From Enterobacter cancerogenus (lineage in GTDB: Bacteria; Pseudomonadota; Gammaproteobacteria; Enterobacterales; Enterobacteriaceae): a stretch of DNA of 64,000 nucleotides. A model generated the notes under the pieces. It was not told the origin of the DNA and searched no databases. It saw only the letters and a program-made list of their open reading frames with translations. The translations under genes were made by a program, and so were the position numbers. This document shows positions 47,787-56,447 of this stretch, piece after piece (position 1 is the stretch's first letter; each line of letters starts with the position of its first letter). The stretch is from assembly GCA_000773965.1 (NCBI GenBank), contig JRUP01000018.1, forward strand, positions 434,001-498,000, written 5' to 3'.

Positions 47787-47798
47787 TGGACTAGACCA
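47787..47798. promoter_or_regulatory. PhnF-like operator palindrome
   Basis: TGGACTAGACCA is near-palindromic and matches at 10 of 12 positions the TGGTATAGACCA sites that I recall for PhnF of mycobacteria. It lies 35 bp before the substrate-binding-protein start, in the divergent promoter region. Confidence 0.5.
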
Positions 47799-47832
47799 AG
47801 ACGTCCCACAACTTACACCCGGAGCAACCGAG

Positions 47833-48894
47833 ATGAAAGCGTTTATCTCCTCTGTAGTAGCCAGTGCCGTACTGCTTGCGCTGCCCGCCGCGCACGCCGC
47901 CGATAACGACCTTGCCGCGCTGGAAAAAGCCGCGCGTGCTGAGGGCCAGGTCAACAGCGTCGGTATGCCAGACAGCTGGGCGAACTGGAAAGACACATGG
48001 AATGACATCAACAGCAAATATGGCCTGAAGCACAGCGATACCGATATGTCATCGGCGCAGGAGCTGGCTAAATTTGATGCAGAGAAAGAGAACGCCAGCG
48101 CCGATATCGGTGATGTGGGTGCCGCGTTCGGTCCGGTCGCTGTGACCAAAGGTCTGGCACAACCGTACAAACCGACGCATTGGGATCAGATTCCAAGCTG
48201 GGCGAAAGACAGCGAAGGCAACTGGATGCTGGCGTATACCGGCACCATCGCCTTCCTGATCGACAAGCAGCAGGTTAAAGATGCCCCACATAGCTGGGCC
48301 GATCTGAAGAAAGGTAAGTATGTGGTCACTATCGGTGACGTCGGTGTGGCTGCTCAGGCGGCTAACGGCGTACTGGCGGCCAACTACGCGATGGGCGGTG
48401 ATGAGAAGAACCTGAAGCCAGCCCTGAAATTCTTTGGCGAGCTGGCTAAAGAAGGCCGTCTGGGCGTGACCGATCCGGTGATTGCCAACATCGAGAAAGG
48501 TGAAATTCAGGTTGCCGTGGTATGGGACTTTAACGGCCTGAACTACCGCGACCAGATTGATAAGAATCGCTACGAAGTGGTGATCCCTTCAGATGGTTCC
48601 GTGATTTCCGGTTACAGCACCATCATCAACAAATACGCCAAACACCCGAACGCCGCCAAACTGGCGCGTGAATACATCTTCTCTGATGCCGGACAGATCA
48701 ACCTGGCGAAAGGTTATGCACGTCCAATCCGCGCTGAGCATTTAACTCTGCCAGCCGATGTGCAAGCCAAACTGCTGCCGCAGTCTGAGTACAAAAATGC
48801 CCGCCCGATCAAAGATCAGGCTGCATGGGATAAGAGCTCGAAAATGCTGCCGCGTCTGTGGCAAGAGAACGTGATCATTAATATGAAGCAGTAA
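47833..48894 (+). CDS. ABC transporter substrate-binding protein (phosphonate-type operon)
   Basis: 353 residues. Signal peptide 1-22 (VLLALPAAHA before ADNDL). Type II periplasmic binding fold of the spermidine/iron/2-aminoethylphosphonate group (KFDAEKENASADIGDVGAAFGPVAV; NIEKGEIQVAVVWDFNGLNYRDQ). First gene of an operon with a hydrolase, two permeases and an ATPase, divergent from the PhnF/PhnR-like regulator. The layout resembles phnSTUV of Salmonella, but no phnW or phnX degradation genes are seen, so the ligand remains open. A REP pair follows it. Confidence 0.85.
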   Translation: MKAFISSVVASAVLLALPAAHAADNDLAALEKAARAEGQVNSVGMPDSWANWKDTWNDINSKYGLKHSDTDMSSAQELAKFDAEKENASADIGDVGAAFGPVAVTKGLAQPYKPTHWDQIPSWAKDSEGNWMLAYTGTIAFLIDKQQVKDAPHSWADLKKGKYVVTIGDVGVAAQAANGVLAANYAMGGDEKNLKPALKFFGELAKEGRLGVTDPVIANIEKGEIQVAVVWDFNGLNYRDQIDKNRYEVVIPSDGSVISGYSTIINKYAKHPNAAKLAREYIFSDAGQINLAKGYARPIRAEHLTLPADVQAKLLPQSEYKNARPIKDQAAWDKSSKMLPRLWQENVIINMKQ

Positions 48895-48902
48895 TTTGCA
48901 CC

Positions 48903-48985
48903 TAACGTGGCGGCGTGATTTATCGCGTTAACGTAAAGCAATGATTCTGCTGATAAGTGCGCAATAAATTGCGCCGCTACGCACA
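48903..48985. repeat. REP-type inverted pair (BIME-like)
   Basis: Two copies of a palindromic unit with core CGCGATAAATCNCGCCGCTAC lie head to head: GTGGCGGCGTGATTTATCGCG (about 48908-48928) in reverse and TGCGCAATAAATTGCGCCGCTAC (about 48957-48980) forward. The same unit occurs at 61001-61065. It lies between the binding-protein gene and the hydrolase gene within one operon and may lower expression of the distal genes or protect the upstream mRNA. Confidence 0.65.
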
Positions 48986-49018
48986 GTGCTCGTATTTTGA
49001 ATGATGTAAGGAACGGGA

Positions 49019-49828
49019 ATGAAAACAATCCTGGTGGTACTGGATGGCCTGAGTAATCAGGTGGCACAGCATGCGATGGGCTATCTGTTTGCTGAATGCA
49101 AACAGGGCAACGGCCAATACTACACGCTGACCTGCGAACTGCCTTCGCTGTCACGTCCGCTGTATGAATGCATTCTGACTGGGATTCCGCCAGTGCAGAG
49201 CGGCATTATTCATAACGGCGTCAATCGATTGAGCAATCAGCGCAGCATCTTCCATTACGCCCGCGCCGCTGGTTTAACCACGGCCGCTGCCGCCTATCAC
49301 TGGGTGAGTGAGCTGTATAACCAATCCCCGTTCAACAATGCGCGTGATCGCCATACCGTCGCCCCCGATTTACCGATTCAATACGGCCACTTTTACTGGG
49401 ACGACAGTTATCCGGATTCCCACTTGTTTGAAGATGCTGAGAGCCTGCGTCTGAACCACGATCCGGACTTTTTACTGATCCACCCGATGAATATTGACGA
49501 TGCCGGGCATAAACATGGCCTGTCATCGCCGCAATACCGCAACCGCGCACGCATGGCCGATGGCTATCTGTCGCAGTGGATGCCCGGCTGGCTGGCCGCA
49601 GGTTATCAGGTGATCGTCACCGCCGATCACGGTATGAATGATGACCGCTCGCACGGCGGCATTTTGCCGGAAGAGACGCAGGTGCCGCTGTTTGTGTTTG
49701 GTGCGGGCTTCTCCCGTCAGCCCGATCTCGAACCGCAGCAAACTGAACTGTGCGGCATCGTTTGCACGCTGCTGGGCATTGAGCACGATAAACCGGTGTG
49801 CCACGGTTTGCTGGCGGAGCCGCGTTAA
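49019..49828 (+). CDS. Alkaline-phosphatase-superfamily hydrolase (nucleotide pyrophosphatase/phosphodiesterase-like)
   Basis: 269 residues without a signal peptide. Metal and catalytic residues of the family are in place: Asp9 (VVLDGL), nucleophile Ser45 in PSLSRPLYE, Asp160/Asp161 and His164 in NIDDAGHKHG, Asp203-His204 in TADHGMND and His212 in SHGG. It should cleave a phosphodiester, phosphomonoester or phosphonate; phosphonoacetate hydrolase is a relative. Encoded inside an ABC importer operon with TAATG overlap to the next permease, it probably acts in the cytoplasm on the imported compound. Confidence 0.83.
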   Translation: MKTILVVLDGLSNQVAQHAMGYLFAECKQGNGQYYTLTCELPSLSRPLYECILTGIPPVQSGIIHNGVNRLSNQRSIFHYARAAGLTTAAAAYHWVSELYNQSPFNNARDRHTVAPDLPIQYGHFYWDDSYPDSHLFEDAESLRLNHDPDFLLIHPMNIDDAGHKHGLSSPQYRNRARMADGYLSQWMPGWLAAGYQVIVTADHGMNDDRSHGGILPEETQVPLFVFGAGFSRQPDLEPQQTELCGIVCTLLGIEHDKPVCHGLLAEPR

Positions 49829-50676
49829 TGAAGGGCAAAACCCTCGCCACGCTGCTACTGCTGCCGTTCGCCCTCTTTTGGGTTGCCTTCCAGCTCGCGC
49901 CGCTGCTGTGGATCGCCATCAACAGCTTCTGGAGCGACATGAACGAGCGTTGGGGTATCGATAACTACACCGATATCCTCACTTCACCGTTTTACCTGCA
50001 GGCGTTTCGCCTGTCGCTGGATATCTCCATCTGGTCGAGCATTTACGGCCTGCTGATCTCGTTGATTGCCGGCTATTCGCTGCATCAGCTAGGCAGCGGC
50101 CGCTTTCAGCGCTTCCTGATGTCGTTTACCAACATGACCAGCAACTTTGCGGGTGTGCCGCTGGCGTTCGCCTTTGTGATTCTGCTGGGCATGAACGGCT
50201 GTCTGACGCTGCTGCTGCGCCACTTCGGCATGCTGGAAGGGTTCAAGCTGTTCTCGCGTGACGGCATGGTGCTGGTTTACACCTGGTTCCAGATCCCGCT
50301 CGGTATTCTGCTGCTCTATCCGGCGTTTGATGGCTTACGCAAAGATTGGGAAGAGTCTGCTGCCCTGCTCGGTGCCAGCCGCTGGCGCTACTGGTGGCAT
50401 ATTGGTTTGCCCATTCTGTTCCCGGCGCTGCTCGGCACCTTTGTGATTCTGCTGGCCAATGCGCTAGGTGCTTACGCCACCATTTATGCGCTGACCACCG
50501 GTAACTTTAACGTGGTGCCAGTGCGTATTGCGGCGTTGGTGTCGGGTGATATCTCGCTCGATCCGAATACCGGCGGTGCGCTGGCCATGTTGCTGGTGTT
50601 CATTATGGCGCTGATTACCGTGGTGCAGCAGTATCTGGTGCGCCGCAGTTATCTCAACGCGAAATCACAGGAGTAG
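49828..50676 (+). CDS. ABC transporter permease (first)
   Basis: 282 residues with six membrane helices and the permease EAA-type loop KDWEESAALLGASRWRYWWHIGLP. MKGKTLATLLLLPFALFWVAF starts at the ATG that overlaps the preceding stop as TAATG. It forms the channel with the second permease. Related to PotB/PhnU-type permeases of 2-aminoethylphosphonate and polyamine importers. Confidence 0.87.
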   Translation: MKGKTLATLLLLPFALFWVAFQLAPLLWIAINSFWSDMNERWGIDNYTDILTSPFYLQAFRLSLDISIWSSIYGLLISLIAGYSLHQLGSGRFQRFLMSFTNMTSNFAGVPLAFAFVILLGMNGCLTLLLRHFGMLEGFKLFSRDGMVLVYTWFQIPLGILLLYPAFDGLRKDWEESAALLGASRWRYWWHIGLPILFPALLGTFVILLANALGAYATIYALTTGNFNVVPVRIAALVSGDISLDPNTGGALAMLLVFIMALITVVQQYLVRRSYLNAKSQE

Positions 50677-50679
50677 AAA

Positions 50680-51465
50680 GTGTCTCGCGCGGAAAAAATT
50701 TATCATCGCCTGATTATCTGGCTGCTGCTGATCATCCTCGCCGCCCCGTTGCTGGCGACGCTGCTGTATGGCATCTCGACTGACTGGAGCGACACCATTC
50801 TGCCACAGGGCTTTACCCTGAAGTGGTTGATTGAACTGTGGAGCGATCCGCGCTTCCTAACGGCGCTTGGTCACTCTTTGCTGATTTGCTTCGGCGCGCT
50901 GCTGTTCTCATTAGTGCTGGTGCTGCCTGCGATGTTTGTAATCGCTTACTATTATCCGAAGCTGGATGCGGTGATGAACGTGCTGATTCTGATGCCGTTT
51001 GCCGTGCCGCCGGTGGTGTCATCCGTTGGCCTGCTGCAGCTTTATTCCTCGTCGCCGCTGATGATCACCGGCACGCCATGGATTCTGGTCGGCTGTTACT
51101 TCACCATCGCGCTGCCGTTTATTTACCGTGCCATTGCCAACAATATGCAGGCGATCAATCTAAAAGAGCTGATTGATGCGTCTCATCTGCTGGGTGCCAG
51201 CACCTGGCAGGCAGCACTGTTTGTGGTGCTGCCGAATCTGCGCAAAGGCGTGTTTATCGCGGTGCTGCTCTCCTTCTCATTCCTGATAGGTGAGTTTGTG
51301 TTCGCTAACCTGTTAGTCGGCACCCGCTATGAAACCTTGCAGGTGTATCTCTACAATATGCGTAACGGCAGCGGCCACTTTACCAGTGCGCTGGTGATCT
51401 CTTATTTTGCTGTCGTCCTGCTGGTCACCTGGCTGGCGAATGCCCTCAATCCTGAACGAGGCTGA
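50680..51465 (+). CDS. ABC transporter permease (second)
   Basis: 261 residues with six membrane helices. It starts at GTG 50680, with CAGGAG 8 nt upstream, 3 bp after the first permease. The EAA loop reads LKELIDASHLLGASTWQAALFVVLPN. PotC/PhnV-type permease, partner of the preceding gene and of the ATPase whose start follows its stop by 2 bp. Confidence 0.87.
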   Translation: MSRAEKIYHRLIIWLLLIILAAPLLATLLYGISTDWSDTILPQGFTLKWLIELWSDPRFLTALGHSLLICFGALLFSLVLVLPAMFVIAYYYPKLDAVMNVLILMPFAVPPVVSSVGLLQLYSSSPLMITGTPWILVGCYFTIALPFIYRAIANNMQAINLKELIDASHLLGASTWQAALFVVLPNLRKGVFIAVLLSFSFLIGEFVFANLLVGTRYETLQVYLYNMRNGSGHFTSALVISYFAVVLLVTWLANALNPERG

Positions 51466-51467
51466 CC

Positions 51468-52460
51468 ATGAGTTATTTGAACGTCACCCAGCTGAACAAA
51501 AGCTACGGCCCCACCAGCATCTTTGAAAATATCGATTTCAGCGCCGATGAAGGTGAGTTTGTTACCCTGCTCGGCCCGAGCGGCTGCGGCAAATCAACGC
51601 TGCTGCGCTGCATCGCCGGTTTGACCGATGTCGACAGCGGCAAAATTCTGCTGCAGGGCCAGGATATCGTGCCGCTGCCGCCGCAGAAACGCACCATTGG
51701 CATGGTGTTCCAGAGCTACGCGCTGTTCCCCAACATGACGGTGGAGAAGAACGTGGCGTTTGGCCTGAAAATGCAAAAGCTGCCAGGCGGCGATATTCAG
51801 AAACGGGTAATGGAAGCGCTGGCACTGGTCGAGCTGACCGATTTCGCCCGCCGTTATCCGCACCAGCTTTCTGGCGGACAATGCCAGCGTGTTGCCTTAG
51901 CGCGCTCGCTGGTGACGCGCCCTCGTTTGCTGTTGCTGGATGAGCCGCTCTCCGCACTGGACGCGCGCATCCGGCGCCATCTGCGTGAACAGATCCGCAA
52001 CATTCAGCAGGAGCTAAAGCTCACTACCATTTTCGTTACCCACGATCAGGAAGAGGCGCTGACGTTGTCTGACCGTATCGTGCTGATGAATCGTGGCAAA
52101 ATCGTACAGAACGGTAACGCCGAAGCCCTCTACACGCAGCCAGCCGACCTGTTTGCCGCCGGGTTTATCGGCAACTACAACCTGCTGAGTGCGGAACAGG
52201 CAACGCAGCTCACCGGCCAGACATTTACGGGTCAGGTAGCGATTCGCCCTGAGTCAATCCGCTTGAGTGCACCGCAGGATGGCATTCCGGCCACTATTCT
52301 CAGTCACAGCCTGCTAGGTAATGTCATTCGCTATCGCGTAGTGGCGAATAGTGTGGAGTTATCCGTCGATGTGCTGAACCGCAGCGTGGCGGATTTGCAC
52401 CCTGCTGGCATGCAAATTGGTCTACAGTTAGAGATGTCGACGTTGCGCCAGGTCGCTTAA
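51468..52460 (+). CDS. ABC transporter ATP-binding protein
   Basis: 330 residues. Walker A GPSGCGKST (37-45), Q-loop MVFQSYALFPNMTV, signature LSGGQCQRVALARSL, Walker B LLLLDEPLSALD and H-loop FVTHDQEEA are present. Residues after about 235 form a TOBE-type regulatory domain, typical of PotA/PhnT/FbpC ATPases. It powers import of the ligand bound by the 47833 gene product. Last gene of the operon. Confidence 0.9.
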   Translation: MSYLNVTQLNKSYGPTSIFENIDFSADEGEFVTLLGPSGCGKSTLLRCIAGLTDVDSGKILLQGQDIVPLPPQKRTIGMVFQSYALFPNMTVEKNVAFGLKMQKLPGGDIQKRVMEALALVELTDFARRYPHQLSGGQCQRVALARSLVTRPRLLLLDEPLSALDARIRRHLREQIRNIQQELKLTTIFVTHDQEEALTLSDRIVLMNRGKIVQNGNAEALYTQPADLFAAGFIGNYNLLSAEQATQLTGQTFTGQVAIRPESIRLSAPQDGIPATILSHSLLGNVIRYRVVANSVELSVDVLNRSVADLHPAGMQIGLQLEMSTLRQVA

Positions 52461-52639
52461 ATTTAACGAAAAATGGGCAACGCAGCGCGGCAGCATTCAG
52501 CGTTAATGCAGCCTGTTAATCGTTGTCGCGGCGGCCTTTAGGCTGCCCGTGGTCGCACTCCGATGCGCCCGACACGTCGGTAATCTCCCCAGGCTTGCAG
52601 TTGGTGCAATGAAAGTCTAAGGATAAGGAACCGCCCGAC

Positions 52640-54265
52640 GTGTTGACCCTGCTTAATCTATTATCTGCCGTGGCCCTGCTGGTATGGGGCACGCATATTG
52701 TGCGCACCGGCATCATGCGCGTGTACGGCGCCGATCTGCGGCGCGTGCTCAGCCGCAGCGTGGAAAGAAAGCCGATGGCGTTTCTCGCCGGGATTGGCGT
52801 CACCGCGCTGGTGCAGAGCAGCAATGCCACCACCCTGCTCGTCACCTCGTTTGTCGCACAGAATCTGGTGAGTCTGACGCCTGCGCTGGTGGTGGTGCTC
52901 GGTGCCGATGTCGGTACCGCCATCATGGCGCGTATCCTGACCTTCGATCTCTCCTGGCTATCGCCGCTCTTCATCTTCTTTGGTGTGGTGTTCTTCCTCA
53001 GCCGTAAGCAGACGCGGGCCGGACAAATGGGTCGAGCTGCCATTGGCCTTGGCTTAATTCTGTTAGCGCTACAGTTGATCGTGGCCGCTGCTAAACCCAT
53101 TACCCAGGCGGCGGGCTTACAGGTGCTGTTCTCCACGCTAACCGGCGATGTCATGCTGGATGCACTGATTGGCGCGGTATTCGCCATCATCAGTTATTCC
53201 AGCCTCGCGGCGGTGTTGATCACCGCTACGCTGACGGCAGCGGATGTGATTTCCTTCAAAGTGGCGCTCTGTCTGGTGATTGGTGCCAACCTCGGCAGTG
53301 GTTTACTAGCGATGATTAACGCCAGTGGCTCAAATGCTGCGGGAAAACGCGTGGCGCTGGGCAGCCTGCTGTTCAAGCTCATCGGCAGTCTGGCGATTTT
53401 GCCGCTGGTGAATTACATCGCCGATATCCTCGATAAAATGCCAGTGGATGATGAGGAGTTGGTGATCTTCTTCCACGTGTTCTACAACCTGATTCGCTGC
53501 CTGATTATGGTGCCGTTCGCCGAACCGATGGCGCGCTTGTGCCGTCGTATGATCTCCGACGAGCCGGAAACCGATGCGCATCTCCGCCCCAAACATCTCG
53601 ACCGCAGCGCGCTGGACACCCCTGCGCTGGCATTGGCCAATGCGGCGCGGGAAACCCTGCGTATCGGCGATGTTGTTGAACATATGATGGAGTCGTTCAA
53701 TAAAGTGGTGCATGGCGAACTGCGTGAAGAGCGCGCGGTGCGGCGTCTGGATGATGATGTCGATGTGCTGTATACCGCCATCAAACTCTATCTGGCGCGC
53801 ATGCCGAAAGAGGATTTGGCCGAGGAGGATTCGCAGCGTTGGGCGGAAGTCATTGAGATGGCACTCAACCTTGAGCAGGCTGGCGATATTATTGAACGCA
53901 TGTGCGCGGATGTCGCGGTGAAATCGCTGAACGCCCGCCGGGCATTTTCCCCCGAGGGGCTGGAAGAGCTGAACACATTGCAGGAGCAGGTACTCAACAA
54001 TCTGCGCCTCAGTTTGTCGGTGTTTCTGTCGAAAGATATCCCCAGCGCGCGCCGACTACGCCGCTCCAAACACCGTTTTCGCATTCTGATTCGCCGTTTC
54101 TCACACGCTCACGTCGAGCGCCTGCATCAGAAGAATGTGCAGAGCATCGAAACCAGCTCCCTGCATCTAGGGTTGCTGGGAGATATGAAGCGTCTGAACT
54201 CGCTGTTCTGTGCGGTGGCGTATACGGTGCTGGATCAGCCGGATGATGAGCGGGATGAGGATTAA
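52640..54265 (+). CDS. yjbB: Na+/Pi-cotransporter family protein YjbB
   Basis: 541 residues (E. coli YjbB 543) from GTG 52640, with AAGGA about 10 nt upstream. Residues 1-300 carry two NaPi-II repeats with QSSNATTLLVTSFVA and ISYSSLAAVLITATLTA. Residues 330-540 hold PhoU-like helical bundles (LEQAGDIIERMC). In E. coli YjbB is implicated in phosphate export. Its position after a possible phosphonate or phosphodiester importer suggests it relieves excess phosphate, though the two may be separate transcripts. Confidence 0.9.
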   Translation: MLTLLNLLSAVALLVWGTHIVRTGIMRVYGADLRRVLSRSVERKPMAFLAGIGVTALVQSSNATTLLVTSFVAQNLVSLTPALVVVLGADVGTAIMARILTFDLSWLSPLFIFFGVVFFLSRKQTRAGQMGRAAIGLGLILLALQLIVAAAKPITQAAGLQVLFSTLTGDVMLDALIGAVFAIISYSSLAAVLITATLTAADVISFKVALCLVIGANLGSGLLAMINASGSNAAGKRVALGSLLFKLIGSLAILPLVNYIADILDKMPVDDEELVIFFHVFYNLIRCLIMVPFAEPMARLCRRMISDEPETDAHLRPKHLDRSALDTPALALANAARETLRIGDVVEHMMESFNKVVHGELREERAVRRLDDDVDVLYTAIKLYLARMPKEDLAEEDSQRWAEVIEMALNLEQAGDIIERMCADVAVKSLNARRAFSPEGLEELNTLQEQVLNNLRLSLSVFLSKDIPSARRLRRSKHRFRILIRRFSHAHVERLHQKNVQSIETSSLHLGLLGDMKRLNSLFCAVAYTVLDQPDDERDED

Positions 54266-54398
54266 CGAACAGCCTGGTGCGATGATCAACGACTGCGGGA
54301 CGCAGCCACATCGTCATACATGCGCGACCAATCGGCTGTGCTATTCGGTCAGGTCGTCATCAATGGCAACCTGCCGTGCGGATAGGTAAATTTTATAG

Positions 54399-54418
54399 GG
54401 TGCGCATTGCGGCGCACC
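54399..54418. repeat. Short perfect hairpin between yjbB and gntU
   Basis: GGTGCGC (54399-54405) pairs with GCGCACC (54412-54418). A-rich DNA follows on the plus strand, and no good T tract follows the hairpin on either strand, so terminator function for gntU or yjbB is uncertain. Confidence 0.35.
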
Positions 54419-54427
54419 TAAAAAAAC

Positions 54428-55768
54428 TTACGACAGCAGAGTGAACGCGATCATCCCGACAATGGCACCGGTGGTACCCAGAATGGTTTCCATCAGCGTC
54501 CAGGTTTTCAGCGTTTCACCTTCCGTTGCACCGGTGAAGCGGCCAAACAGCCAGAAACCAGCATCGTTGACGTGACTAATAATGATGGAGCCACCTCCGA
54601 TGCAGATCGACAGCGCCGCCAACTGCGCGCCGCTGTAGTGCAGCGGTTCAATCACTGGCATAACCAGGCCCACGGTCGTCAGACAGGCCACGGTCGCCGA
54701 TCCCTGAATCACACGGATCGCACCGGAAAGGATGAAGCACGCCAGCGCAATCGGCATCCCGGCGCCAGTGAGCGCGTGACCCAATACCGGGCCGACGCCA
54801 GAATCCACCAGCACCTGCTTGAACACACCGCCCGCACCGATCACCAGCAGAATAATGCCTGCCGGTTGCAGCGCACTGCCACATACCTGCATCACTTTCT
54901 CTTTGTCCATACCCTGACGATAAGCCAGACCGTAAATCGCTACCAGACACGCCAGCAGGATCGCGGTAAACGGATGGCCGATAAACTCCAGCCACTCGTA
55001 GAGACGTGAATCCGGTGTGGTGAAGCGCGCCCCGATGGTTTTCAGGCCCACCAGCAGCAGCGGGAACAGGATCAGCGCCAGGCTGAAGCCAAACGACGGC
55101 AGCTTACCCTCTTCCACTTCTGGCTGATGATCTTCCGGCGGCGCACTGAAACTGACATGGCGGGCAATAAAATTGCCAAACAGCGGACCCGCAATGAGCA
55201 TACCGGGAATCGCTGCACACAGGCCCAGCAGGATCATCCAGCCAAAGTCCGCGTGCATCTGGGAAGCCAGCAGCATCGGGGCCGGCCCCGGCAGCAGAAA
55301 CGCCGCAGAGGCCGCCACACCAGCAAACAGTGGAATGACCAACTTCACTAAGTTGCCATGGGTACGACGCGCCACGGCAAAGGCGATGCTGATCAGCAAG
55401 ACCACCGCTACTTCAAAGAACAGCGGCAGCGCGCAGATCAGTCCGGCAATCCCCATCGCGTAGTGCGCCCGGTTTTCACCAAAGGCTTTCAGCATGCGGA
55501 TAGCGATTTGATCGACTGCGCCGGTTTCATGCAGGATTTTGCCAAACATCGCGCCCAATGCCACCACGATGGCGAGAAATCCGAGCGTGCCGCCCATGCC
55601 TTTTTGCATGGTGTCAGCAATTTTATCCAGTGGCATGCCAGAGAACAGACCGGCACCAATTGAGACTAACATCAGGGCGACAAAGGCGTGCATACGCGCT
55701 TTCATCACCAAAAACAGCAGCAGCAGGACGGAGCCTGCTGCGGTTAACACCAGCGTTGCGGTACTCAT
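54428..55768 (-). CDS. gntU: Low-affinity gluconate transporter GntU
   Basis: 446 residues, identical in length to E. coli GntU and colinear. GntP family with 12 or more helices; VKARMHAFVALMLVSIGAGLFSG, GQLLHE-like GKILHETGAVDQIA, and RVIQGSATVACLTTVGL are present. It imports D-gluconate by proton symport. It lies 2 bp after gntK in one operon, with gntR upstream on the same strand, exactly as in E. coli. Confidence 0.95.
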   Translation of the reverse strand: MSTATLVLTAAGSVLLLLFLVMKARMHAFVALMLVSIGAGLFSGMPLDKIADTMQKGMGGTLGFLAIVVALGAMFGKILHETGAVDQIAIRMLKAFGENRAHYAMGIAGLICALPLFFEVAVVLLISIAFAVARRTHGNLVKLVIPLFAGVAASAAFLLPGPAPMLLASQMHADFGWMILLGLCAAIPGMLIAGPLFGNFIARHVSFSAPPEDHQPEVEEGKLPSFGFSLALILFPLLLVGLKTIGARFTTPDSRLYEWLEFIGHPFTAILLACLVAIYGLAYRQGMDKEKVMQVCGSALQPAGIILLVIGAGGVFKQVLVDSGVGPVLGHALTGAGMPIALACFILSGAIRVIQGSATVACLTTVGLVMPVIEPLHYSGAQLAALSICIGGGSIIISHVNDAGFWLFGRFTGATEGETLKTWTLMETILGTTGAIVGMIAFTLLS

Positions 55769-55770
55769 TA

Positions 55771-56307
55771 CTAACCCTTGTTGGTTGCTTCCTCAATGGT
55801 CGCAACCGTGGCCGCAACGACTTCATCCAGTGAATGATTGATATCAACCACCAGTACATCGGGCTCGTCAGCCCCAGGCTCTTGCAAGGTCTCAAACTGC
55901 GTTACCAGCATCTGCGGCTTAAAGAAGTGACCTTTACGTGCTTTCAGACGCGATTCGATGGTTTCGAAATCGCCCTTCAGATAGATGAATTTCAGGTTTT
56001 GGTTGCCCTGTCGCAGGATGTCGCGGTAGGACTTTTTCAGCGCAGAGCAGACGATAATCGAAATAGCCTGGGTGCGCTGCATGGCGAAGGCGGCATCATT
56101 CAGCGCCTGCAGCCACGGCTGGCGATCGTTATCATCCAGCGGATGACCGTCGGCCATTTTCATGATGTTGCTACGCGGATGCAGGAAATCGCCATCCAGA
56201 AATGCCGTGCTCAACTGATGAGAAACCTGATTAGCGACGGCAGACTTTCCGCTGCCGGAAACGCCCATCAGGATAAAGACGTGGTGCGATGGAGATGGCG
56301 TGGTCAT
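55771..56307 (-). CDS. gntK: Gluconokinase GntK
   Basis: 178 residues (E. coli 175). P-loop [39 protein letters not shown] and the LID-like region RKGHFFKPQML are family hallmarks. It phosphorylates gluconate to 6-phosphogluconate. ATG 56307 (MTTPSPSHH) was chosen over the longer reading, which would run through the operator. First gene of gntKU. Confidence 0.95.
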   Translation of the reverse strand: MTTPSPSHHVFILMGVSGSGKSAVANQVSHQLSTAFLDGDFLHPRSNIMKMADGHPLDDNDRQPWLQALNDAAFAMQRTQAISIIVCSALKKSYRDILRQGNQNLKFIYLKGDFETIESRLKARKGHFFKPQMLVTQFETLQEPGADEPDVLVVDINHSLDEVVAATVATIEEATNKG

Positions 56308-56336
56308 GGTTTTGCGCTCCGGCAGGTTGACTGCCA

Positions 56337-56352
56337 ATGTTACCGATAACAA
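56337..56352 (-). promoter_or_regulatory. GntR operator upstream of gntK
   Basis: ATGTTACCGATAACAA contains the dyad TGTTA-CCGA-TAACA, the form of GntR operators in E. coli gntKU. It lies 30 bp before the gntK start. Confidence 0.8.
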
Positions 56353-56447
56353 ATTTGATTATCATTGTCGGAGGCCACTGCAGGACTGGCAACCCTTGTT
56401 AGGCGGAAAAGCACGAAAGTGTGAACTGACTCAAATAATCGCCAAAA

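Noticed and set aside
52516..53190. 224-codon reverse ORF over the start of yjbB
   Set aside because: Most of it is antisense to the conserved NaPi repeat of yjbB; only its last about 34 codons lie in the gap and are noted separately.
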